Source: an uncultured Bacteroidales bacterium
Lineage (GTDB): Bacteria > Bacteroidota > Bacteroidia > Bacteroidales > Muribaculaceae
NCBI GenBank assembly: GCA_902792895.1
Contig: CADBBK010000017.1
Location: 1 to 53,181 of the forward strand
DNA length: 53,181 nt
Reading direction: 5' to 3'
A program made the translations under genes and the position numbers. The notes beneath the pieces were generated by a model. That model was given only the letters and a program-made list of their open reading frames with translations, was not told where the DNA came from and made no database searches. Of the stretch, positions 5,580-12,007 are shown in pieces. Position 1 is the first letter of the stretch. Every line of letters starts with the position of its first letter.

Positions 5580-7040
5580 TTATTTCTTTACGGGAGCCTC
5601 CTCGAGGGCCTTGACGAGCAGTTTCCAGAAGGGCTCGGCTGCGGGGATGTAGGCTCGCTCGATAGTGGTGTGCGGGCTGCGCAGCGTGGGACCGAAGCTC
5701 ACCACGTCCATGTGCGGATACTTGCCCAGGATGATGGAGCACTCCAGACCGGCGTGGTCAACTTGTACGATGCCCTCCTCGTTGAAGAGCTGCTTGTACA
5801 GGTCGAGCAGCATGTGCAGGGCCTCGCTGTCGGGGTTGGGATCCCAGCCGATGTAGTCACCGCCGGTCTCTACCTTGAAGTCGGCGAGGTGGAAGCAGGT
5901 CATGAGCATCTTAACGATGTAGTCCTTCATGTCCTCACGGGCCGAGCGGGCCAGGATCTTAACGGAGGCCTTGCCGTCCTCGATGTCGATGATGGCAAGG
6001 TTGCTCGAGGTCTCAACCACGTTGGGATAAGCGGGGATGAAACGTACCACGCCGTCGTGGCAAGCGTACAGGGCGCGCAGGATGGTCGTCTGGTCGTCGA
6101 GGGCCATCTTCATCTTGGGACGGTCGATAGCCTTCAAGGTTAGGTCCACGGTGTCCTCAATGAACTTGAACTCGCTCTCGAACTGGGCCTTCATCGTCTT
6201 GACGAGCTTCTTCAGACCCTTGAGGTTATCCTCGGGAACTACAACTACGGTCTCGGCCTTGAACGGAATGGCGTTGCGCATGTTGCCGCCATGCCAGCTC
6301 ACCAGGCGGGCCTTGTGGTCCACGATGGCAAGTTGCAGCAGGCGGGCCATCAGCTTGTTGGCGTTGGCGCGGCCCTCATGGATCTCGAGGCCGCTGTGGC
6401 CGCCCTTCAGGCCCTTCAAGGTGATGCGCACAGCGGTGTCGCCGGTAGCGGTCTTCACCTCGTTATACTTGCGCGTGCAGGTAACGTCGATACCACCGGC
6501 GCTACCGATGACGAATTTACCCCAGGTCTCGCTGTCGAGGTTGAACAGGATGTCGCCCTTCATCTGGCCCTTGGGCAGGTCGTTGGCGCCATACATGCCC
6601 GTCTCCTCGTCCTTGGTGATGAGACCCTCGATGGGACCATGCTTGAGGGTGTTGTCCTCCATGACTGCCATGATGGCTGCCACGCCCAGACCGTCGTCAG
6701 CACCCAGCGTGGTGCCGCGGGCCTTGATCCACTCGCCGTCGATGTAGGGCTCGATGGGATCCTTCTCGAAGTTGTGCTTCGATTCGGGCGTCTTCTGGGG
6801 CACCATGTCCATGTGGGCCTGCATGGTGATGCACTTGCGGTTCTCCATACCGAGAGTAGCGGGTTTACGCATCACGATGTTGCCGGCGGGATCCTGGAAG
6901 GCCTCCACGCCCACCTTCTTGGCGAAGTCGAGCAGGAATTGCTGGATTTTCTCAACATGTCCCGAGGGACGGGGAATCTGCGTCAGCGCATAGAAGTTGC
7001 GCCAAATGCACGTCGGTTGCAGTTTTTCAATTTCGTTCAT
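5580..7040 (-). CDS. pepD: Aminoacyl-histidine dipeptidase (cytosolic non-specific dipeptidase, M20)
   Basis: A 486-residue metallopeptidase of family M20 that hydrolyses a range of dipeptides including Xaa-His in the cytoplasm. Metal and catalytic motifs are visible in order: QAHMDMV (His76, Asp78), LGADDGLG (Asp115/116), KDEETGMYGA (Glu145/146), LFNLDSE, and near the C-terminus TLRSPHTTIERAYI with the last metal-binding His. Length equals the usual ~480 residues, and there is no signal peptide. The start MNEIEKLQPTCIW matches the family N-terminus. A -7 box TATATTTG lies about 60 nt upstream, and a strong hairpin ends the unit, so it is probably monocistronic. Confidence 0.95.
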   Translation of the reverse strand: MNEIEKLQPTCIWRNFYALTQIPRPSGHVEKIQQFLLDFAKKVGVEAFQDPAGNIVMRKPATLGMENRKCITMQAHMDMVPQKTPESKHNFEKDPIEPYIDGEWIKARGTTLGADDGLGVAAIMAVMEDNTLKHGPIEGLITKDEETGMYGANDLPKGQMKGDILFNLDSETWGKFVIGSAGGIDVTCTRKYNEVKTATGDTAVRITLKGLKGGHSGLEIHEGRANANKLMARLLQLAIVDHKARLVSWHGGNMRNAIPFKAETVVVVPEDNLKGLKKLVKTMKAQFESEFKFIEDTVDLTLKAIDRPKMKMALDDQTTILRALYACHDGVVRFIPAYPNVVETSSNLAIIDIEDGKASVKILARSAREDMKDYIVKMLMTCFHLADFKVETGGDYIGWDPNPDSEALHMLLDLYKQLFNEEGIVQVDHAGLECSIILGKYPHMDVVSFGPTLRSPHTTIERAYIPAAEPFWKLLVKALEEAPVKK

Positions 7041-7098
7041 TTTCTTGATTCTGTTAATGTCTTATTAGGTTTAAAAAGAATGTTATCTATTACGGCTG

Positions 7099-7106
7099 CA
7101 AATATA
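7099..7106 (-). promoter_or_regulatory. -7 box TATATTTG for pepD
   Basis: Minus strand TATATTTGCAG fits TAnnTTTG and lies 58 nt upstream of the pepD ATG. Confidence 0.6.
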
Positions 7107-7119
7107 ATAAAAGTTTTTA

Positions 7120-7250
7120 GTTCCTGCTCCTTAGTCCTTAGTTTTTTGCTTGATGGCGCTCATGCTTGCACTTTAGCGTTTAAGGTTCATCATTTGGTGA
7201 GAACAGAGCGCAAAACTAAAAACAAAGGACTATAAACTAGGGACTAGAAA
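7120..7250. repeat. Irregular AGT/ACT-rich short repeats between pepD and the amylase gene
   Basis: This intergenic stretch contains runs such as CCTTAGTCCTTAG and, further right, AAAACTAAAAACAAAGGACT and AAACTAGGGACTAG. These are roughly complementary low-complexity tracts. Similar tracts occur at 26526-26632, 27571-27596, 41391-41432 and 42605-42725. Confidence 0.45.
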
Positions 7251-7259
7251 CTTTTTTAC

Positions 7260-7267
7260 TACCTTTG
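7260..7267 (+). promoter_or_regulatory. -7 box TACCTTTG for the GH13 amylase
   Basis: TACCTTTG stands 27 nt before the ATG at 7295 and argues against the in-frame upstream start at 7265, which overlaps the box. Confidence 0.65.
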
Positions 7268-7294
7268 CAAGGATTAAACAAGATTTTAGTGTAT

Positions 7295-8701
7295 ATGAAA
7301 AAGATTATTTCTACCGCTCTGATTGCTGTCATCGGTATGTTGTCTTGTATGGCATCGGTTCCCGATGCCCCTCAAGGAAATGACGAGATTATTCTCCACG
7401 CCTGGTCGTGGTCGTTCAACACCATCCGTGAGCATCTGCCCGAGATCAAGGATGCAGGCTACACGATTGTGCAGACGTCGCCCATCAACGAGTGCGTCGT
7501 GGGCGAAGGCGGCGGGCGCCAACTCTTCGGCCACGGCAAGTGGTATTACCACTACCAGCCGACGGACTGGACCATCGGTAACTACCAGCTGGGAACGCGC
7601 GACGAGTTCAAGGCGATGTGTGCCGAGGCCGCACGTCTGGGACTGCGCGTCATCGTGGATGTGTTGCCCAACCACACGGTTATCGACCGCACCCAGATTA
7701 ACGCGCGCCTCGACAGCGCCGTTCATGGCCGCGAGAACCTGTTCCACGCCAACGGCCTGTGGCCCATCAAGGACTACAGCGACCGTTACCAGTGCACGAC
7801 GGGCGAGATGGGTACGCTGCCCGACGTGAACACCGAGAACCCTGATTTTCAGTACTACTACATGCAGTTTGTCAACGACGTGTTGGCCTGCGGTGCCAGT
7901 GGCTTCCGCTACGATACGGCCAAGCACATCGGCCTGCCGAACGAGATGCGTGACCCCAAGTCGCCCGAGAACGACTTCTGGGACGTGGCCATGGGCCGCA
8001 AGGCCGTCAAGGGTCTTAGACTGGCCGTGCCCCGCGAGCAGCTGTTCATCTACGGCGAGGTGCTGCAGGACCGCAATGTGCCCGAGCAGGGCTATGCCGA
8101 GTATATGGACTTGACCGCAAGTAACTACGGCTGGGTGCTGCGCAACGTGCTCAACAAGCACGATGCCCGTGCCGATAACCTGCTCACATGGCACCACTCG
8201 GTGGATCCCGCCCACCTGGTGACTTGGGTAGAGTCGCACGACACCTATTGCAACGACCACGCCTCGGCCGGCATGAGTGACGAACTCATCCGCCTGGGAT
8301 GGGTCTTCTTGACTGCACGCAAGTATGGCACCCCCCTGTTCTACTCCCGTCCTCACGGCAGCACCCGTGATAACTATTGGGGTGACAACGAGATCGGCAA
8401 GGTGGGCAACGACGAGTTCAAGCATCCCGTGGTAAAGGCCGTCAACGAGTTCCGTCACCGCAACATCAGCCAGCCTGAGAACATTATCTACAGCGAGAAC
8501 GGCAAGCAGATCATCGTCGAGCGCGGCAACCGTGCCGCCGTGGTCATCAACCTCGACGAGCAGCCCAGCCAGGTGGCCATCCCCGTCACCCTGCAGAACG
8601 GCAAGTACCGCGACGTCGTGACCAAGCAGCGTCTGCAGGTCAAGAATGGCGTCCTCAAGGCCACCCTCGCCCCCATGACCGCTTTCGTTATCTACAAATA
8701 A
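7295..8701 (+). CDS. Secreted alpha-amylase, GH13
   Basis: A 468-residue glycoside hydrolase family 13 enzyme that cleaves alpha-1,4-glucans such as starch. The N-terminus MKKIISTALIAVIGMLSCMAS is a signal peptide; Cys18 could make it a lipoprotein. The four GH13 regions are present: DVLPNHT (about 123-129), GFRYDTAKHI with the nucleophile Asp (about 205-214), IYGEVLQ with the general acid Glu (about 255), and VESHD (about 320). Both HAWSWSFNTI near the start and the C-terminal all-beta domain (VVTKQRLQVKNG) are usual for bacterial alpha-amylases. No SusC/SusD genes flank it. The stop codon touches the first hairpin of the array at 8701-9393. Confidence 0.92.
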   Translation: MKKIISTALIAVIGMLSCMASVPDAPQGNDEIILHAWSWSFNTIREHLPEIKDAGYTIVQTSPINECVVGEGGGRQLFGHGKWYYHYQPTDWTIGNYQLGTRDEFKAMCAEAARLGLRVIVDVLPNHTVIDRTQINARLDSAVHGRENLFHANGLWPIKDYSDRYQCTTGEMGTLPDVNTENPDFQYYYMQFVNDVLACGASGFRYDTAKHIGLPNEMRDPKSPENDFWDVAMGRKAVKGLRLAVPREQLFIYGEVLQDRNVPEQGYAEYMDLTASNYGWVLRNVLNKHDARADNLLTWHHSVDPAHLVTWVESHDTYCNDHASAGMSDELIRLGWVFLTARKYGTPLFYSRPHGSTRDNYWGDNEIGKVGNDEFKHPVVKAVNEFRHRNISQPENIIYSENGKQIIVERGNRAAVVINLDEQPSQVAIPVTLQNGKYRDVVTKQRLQVKNGVLKATLAPMTAFVIYK

Positions 8702-8797
8702 CGGCTAAGCCGTTGGAAACGGCATTAGCCGTGCATAATGGATAATGTTTATTGTTTAATGAAACATCTAATGCCGTTGAAAAACGGCATTAGATGT
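8701..8797. repeat. Hairpin-linker array left of the four-helix-bundle gene
   Basis: Hairpin 1 (8701-8732) has an ACGGCTAA/TTAGCCGT outer stem and starts at the last base of the amylase stop codon. A linker follows (GGATAATGTTTATTGTTTAATG), then hairpin 2. Hairpin 2 pairs ACATCTAATGCCGTT (8764-8778) perfectly with AACGGCATTAGATGT (8783-8797). Another partial linker, GGATAATAGAGAATGG, leads to the gene. Confidence 0.8.
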
Positions 8798-8822
8798 GGA
8801 TAATAGAGAATGGTTTTGAGGA

Positions 8823-9200
8823 ATGGAAGATTTTCAATTTCAATTCGAGAAACTTAATGCTTGGCAAGAAGCGCGAAAACTGGTGGTGACTGTCTATCGG
8901 CTGATGGAAAAGTTTCCAAAAACCGAGAACTATGCACTCTGCGACCAGTTGCGTCGAGCTGCGATTTCAGTACCCTCGAATATCGCCGAAGGTACAGGGC
9001 GAATGGCCGTTAAGGAACAAATCCATTTTCTTGAAATCGCATTTGGGTCGTTAATGGAGGTCTATTGCCAGTTGCAAATCGCTGTTGACCTTGGATATAT
9101 CTCTCCTGAAGACATGCAAAAAGTAAAGCGAGATATCTTCACAACCTCAAAACTCATAAGCGGTCTGCGCACAAGCAAGGTTGCACAATTAAACGGCTGA
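8823..9200 (+). CDS. Four-helix-bundle protein (S23/IVS-type)
   Basis: A 125-residue protein of the family first found in 23S rRNA intervening sequences and related to the Avd protein of diversity-generating retroelements. Family hallmarks are visible: FEKLNAWQEARKLVVTVYRL at the start, then FPKTENYALCDQLRRAAISV, PSNIAEGTGR, and FLEIAFGSLMEVYCQL. No reverse transcriptase or rRNA gene is nearby, so it is a stand-alone member whose function is unknown. The stop codon lies inside a hairpin (9194-9216). Perfect hairpins and related linkers surround the gene on both sides, suggesting that gene and array form one unit. Identity is secure, role is not. Confidence 0.9.
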   Translation: MEDFQFQFEKLNAWQEARKLVVTVYRLMEKFPKTENYALCDQLRRAAISVPSNIAEGTGRMAVKEQIHFLEIAFGSLMEVYCQLQIAVDLGYISPEDMQKVKRDIFTTSKLISGLRTSKVAQLNG

Positions 9201-9393
9201 AAGCTGTTTTCAGCCGAATGGATAAAGGAGAATGTTTAATGAGTTATCAGAACGGCTTTGTGCACTGCGATAGCCATCTTTAAACATTAAACATTCTCCT
9301 TTCTCCACAAGTAACGCCGTTTTCCAACGGCGTTACTTGTTTCATTAAACATTCTCCATTCTGCACGTCATTTAGCCGACGGCTAAATGACGT
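9194..9393. repeat. Hairpin-linker array right of the four-helix-bundle gene
   Basis: Hairpin CGGCTGAAA/TTTCAGCCG (9194-9216) contains the stop codon of the gene. The linker AATGGATAAAGGAGAATGTT follows. After an imperfect stem region the linker reappears inverted (AACATTAAACATTCTCC). Then comes hairpin CAAGTAACGCCGTT/AACGGCGTTACTTG (9308-9339), an inverted linker (TTCATTAAACATTCTCCATT), and hairpin ACGTCATTTAGCCG/CGGCTAAATGACGT (9365-9393). The last hairpin abuts the stop of the next gene and may terminate it. Confidence 0.8.
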
Positions 9394-9394
9394 T

Positions 9395-9820
9395 TTAAAA
9401 CCCTCTTACGGCTTCGCTGTGTGCTTCGTATTTGGCGTAAGCTTCCCGGGTTGCCTCATCCATTTTGGACTCTTGGTTATAGAGGCTGGAACTCAAGAAG
9501 TTGAGGCTTTTAAAGAGTTCCGTATCCTCTTCACCGAAGGGTTGGTTGCCATGGGCTACTTCCATAACGCCTTCGCGCACTTTTTCGATGCCGTATTTTT
9601 GCTCAAAGTAGGTTAGCAGGGCATCACACTGAGCCACAGCCTTGGAGAAGAATGTCTTGTCGGCAGTGTAGTCATCGTCAGAGAAAACTTGACTGCTCAG
9701 GGCCTCAATCAAGGCCTTGTCAAACCCGGGAGCCTGGGCAGCCCCTTGGGCTAGCGCGGTGTTGTTGGCTCCAGCGATGAGCACCACCGCAACAATTGCA
9801 AATATGCGTAATAGTTTCAT
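9395..9820 (-). CDS. Secreted hypothetical protein
   Basis: A 141-residue protein with a clear signal peptide (MKLLRIFAIVAVVLIAGANN, cleavage near ALAQG at residue 25). The mature part of about 116 residues is acidic and helical (FFSKAVAQCDALLTYFEQKY, ESKMDEATREAYAKYEAHSE). It is probably periplasmic. No family recognised. It is encoded in the same direction as the two genes upstream (9893-11753), 72 nt after the nearest one, and could be part of that transcription unit. A perfect hairpin of the neighbouring array lies immediately after its stop codon. Confidence 0.7.
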   Translation of the reverse strand: MKLLRIFAIVAVVLIAGANNTALAQGAAQAPGFDKALIEALSSQVFSDDDYTADKTFFSKAVAQCDALLTYFEQKYGIEKVREGVMEVAHGNQPFGEEDTELFKSLNFLSSSLYNQESKMDEATREAYAKYEAHSEAVRGF

Positions 9821-9892
9821 TTCTAGTAAAGTGGGCTATAGTTGATAAAATCTTGCAGTTAGACCTATGGATGCTGGCCTATCCCTACCACG

Positions 9893-11125
9893 TCAATGAG
9901 CGGATAGTTGCCTGAAGACTGCGTTTAGCCTATGGGCATAATCACCGCGCACGATGACGTGGTGGTTGCCGATGCTGCGCTCCAGGAAGTAGTCCAGAGG
10001 CTCGTCGAGGCGCAGGTGCAACTGGGTGCGGCACATGTTGGGGTTGGTGGTGCACTTGAGCAGTCGGGCTCGGCTGATGAAGTAACGCTCCATGCCCTTA
10101 CCGCCGCACTTGACCACAGTCATGTCCATGGGGTCGAAGATGCCCTCGACGGCGACACCGCTCAGCGACTCATAATGGTCGCGCACGATGTAGCGGTCGG
10201 TCATCGCGGGGGCAATGGTGCAGTGGGCAAATACTATCTCGTGAGCGGCATTGTCCAAAATCTTGGACGGATTGGCCATGAAGGTCATCTCGCCCGTGGC
10301 AGCCTGTACGGCGAGCATGGTGAGCAATGTCTGCTCGTCGCCCTCGCAACCGGCGGGAATCCCCTCCTGGTTGAGCAATGCCAGTGCCACACAGCCCGTC
10401 GTGCGGGTAGTGGGGATGAGGTCAAAGCAGTTCAGCGTGAAGGCATCCAGGCGGTAACGCTCCACGATGCCCTTGACCGAGCGGTACAGGCGCATGGCCT
10501 TGACCACCTCGTCACGCGACGGCTCCTTGATGCCACTGGCACGGGTGATGAACTCGTCGGTGATGGTTTGCACCTCGTCGTCGGTCACGGCCTCGTAGCC
10601 CTTGACCACCTCGTCGAGGGGCACATCCACCATTTCTACACCCCAGCGCTTATGCATGGCGGCATAATCTACATTGCTGGCGATGAGCCACCCCGATGGC
10701 TTGCCGATGACACCCACGCGCTTGCCGTGCAACGTGGCCACGGCTTCATGGGCAGCAGCGTAATCGTTGATGCCCTGCATGATGAAACCGGTGGGGCCGT
10801 GCAGCACTCGGCCAGGGCGGTCGTCCTGTCGCATCCACGACAGAATCTCAAGCGAGGCGGCAAGCGAGTTCTTCAAGCCGTCAGCGATAAGCACCACATA
10901 GGGTGGCAAGCGGTCGATGTTGGCCTTGACCATTTCCTCCACACCGCCGCTGCCCACGAGCACCATCGTGGCGCCCTCGGGCATCATGCCGTCCAGTTCC
11001 TCGGGGAAGATGTAGTGCACCTCGTACTTCTCGGCTATGGCGTCGAGCAACTCGTGATGGTCGGTGAAAATCGACTCACGACTGGCCAACGACGAGGCAA
11101 ATGTGATCAGATTCAGTTTCATCAT
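9893..11125 (-). CDS. L-fucose/L-arabinose isomerase-fold protein
   Basis: A 410-residue cytoplasmic protein resembling the isomerase superfamily that interconverts aldoses and ketoses. Visible features are TMVLVGSGGVEEMVKANIDR, HGKRVGVIGKPSGWLIASNV (a Rossmann-like strand), TLNCFDLIPTTRTTGCVALA, GIPAGCEGDEQTLLTM and the late GNHHVIVRGDYAHRL. These match the domain order of fucose-isomerase-like proteins in which sequence similarity to true FucI or AraA is low. Substrate is unknown. Two adjacent starts exist (MMKL); the first is reported. It lies 16 nt after the outer-membrane protein gene, so the two are probably co-transcribed. Confidence 0.65.
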   Translation of the reverse strand: MMKLNLITFASSLASRESIFTDHHELLDAIAEKYEVHYIFPEELDGMMPEGATMVLVGSGGVEEMVKANIDRLPPYVVLIADGLKNSLAASLEILSWMRQDDRPGRVLHGPTGFIMQGINDYAAAHEAVATLHGKRVGVIGKPSGWLIASNVDYAAMHKRWGVEMVDVPLDEVVKGYEAVTDDEVQTITDEFITRASGIKEPSRDEVVKAMRLYRSVKGIVERYRLDAFTLNCFDLIPTTRTTGCVALALLNQEGIPAGCEGDEQTLLTMLAVQAATGEMTFMANPSKILDNAAHEIVFAHCTIAPAMTDRYIVRDHYESLSGVAVEGIFDPMDMTVVKCGGKGMERYFISRARLLKCTTNPNMCRTQLHLRLDEPLDYFLERSIGNHHVIVRGDYAHRLNAVFRQLSAH

Positions 11126-11141
11126 ACTTCAACCAAAATTC

Positions 11142-11753
11142 TCAGAACTTGTAGCGTATGCCTGCGAGAGCGACACCCTGCTCACCGATACCAAACTCGG
11201 CAAAACCGCGCAAATGCTGGCCACCGGCTTCAACACCGATAAGCGATGCCTGGAAGTTGAACAGCAAGTCCTTGGCTGTTGACTTGTCACCGGTTTTCTT
11301 GCCGTTCTCATCATAGTCCTCATCGTTGAAATAGGCATAGGTGACACCCGCTGCCAACTTGGAGTACAGGCCCCAGTGACTCTTGCGCAGCCAGTTGAAC
11401 TTCACCGAAGGCATAAAACTGAAGTAACTCCTGGTGATGTGCGATGATTGTACATTCTCGTAATATGAATCCATGTCGTTGGACGCAAACACTGCCACGG
11501 CTCCGACTCCGATCAGCGAACTGGTGTGATAGTAGTATTCAAGTCCGATGGGGCCAACGTAGTTTTTGGTCTTACGGGTTTCTCCAAATATGCAGGGAAT
11601 GATATCGGTGTAGACATCAAACCATTTACTGTTGGGGATAGTACCATAACTGATGCCTATCTCGTGACGGGTTTCCATCTCGTCCTGGGCTTGTACGGGA
11701 ATACACAAAAATGTGCTGATGGCTAAGGCTGCCAATAAACTCTTAAACTTCAT
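11142..11753 (-). CDS. Outer-membrane beta-barrel protein
   Basis: A 203-residue protein with signal peptide MKFKSLLAALAISTFLCIPV (cleavage near VQAQ) and a mature part of alternating amphipathic strands. Examples are HEIGISYGTI, VGPIGLEYYYHTSS, YFSFMPSVKFNWL, WGLYSKLAAGVTYAYF and FAEFGIGEQGVALAGIRYKF. It ends in an aromatic residue (Phe), the outer-membrane insertion signal. Length suggests a barrel of about eight strands. No ligand or enzyme motif is seen. A -7 box TATCTTTG lies 43 nt upstream, and the gene leads a likely three-gene unit with the isomerase-like and secreted proteins. Confidence 0.8.
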   Translation of the reverse strand: MKFKSLLAALAISTFLCIPVQAQDEMETRHEIGISYGTIPNSKWFDVYTDIIPCIFGETRKTKNYVGPIGLEYYYHTSSLIGVGAVAVFASNDMDSYYENVQSSHITRSYFSFMPSVKFNWLRKSHWGLYSKLAAGVTYAYFNDEDYDENGKKTGDKSTAKDLLFNFQASLIGVEAGGQHLRGFAEFGIGEQGVALAGIRYKF

Positions 11754-11795
11754 AATAATATTGTTTTAATTGTAGTTAGTGTGAAATTTTGCTCG

Positions 11796-11803
11796 CAAAG
11801 ATA
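11796..11803 (-). promoter_or_regulatory. -7 box TATCTTTG for the outer-membrane protein unit
   Basis: Minus strand TATCTTTGCG, located 42 nt upstream of the ATG at 11753. The divergent gene at 12008 has its own box at 11943. Confidence 0.65.
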
Positions 11804-11942
11804 CTTCTTTTATTGAAAATATAGAGCGCTTTTGTCATGTTAAGATAATTATGACAGACAACCTGTTTGCCTTATTTGTATATTCTGTCGAAGTGATCAG
11901 TAATTTTTTGCATTATTTGTTGCGTTTTTATGAATTGTTTCT

Positions 11943-11950
11943 TAACTTTG
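11943..11950 (+). promoter_or_regulatory. -7 box TAACTTTG for the FGE-domain protein
   Basis: TAACTTTGCAG fits TAnnTTTG and lies 57 nt before the ATG at 12008. Confidence 0.6.
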
Positions 11951-12007
11951 CAGCGTGTGCTTAATTAACTTCTACTAATTATTTCTAATTATTATAAGTC
12001 TTAAACG

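Noticed and set aside
9932-11242. A 436-codon open frame opposite the isomerase-like gene, and similar long antisense frames at 39232-40713, 18823-19908 and 7286-8458
   Set aside because: These are shadows of GC-rich genes on the other strand. They lack family motifs and show His/Val/Gly-rich composition typical of reverse-complement codon bias.
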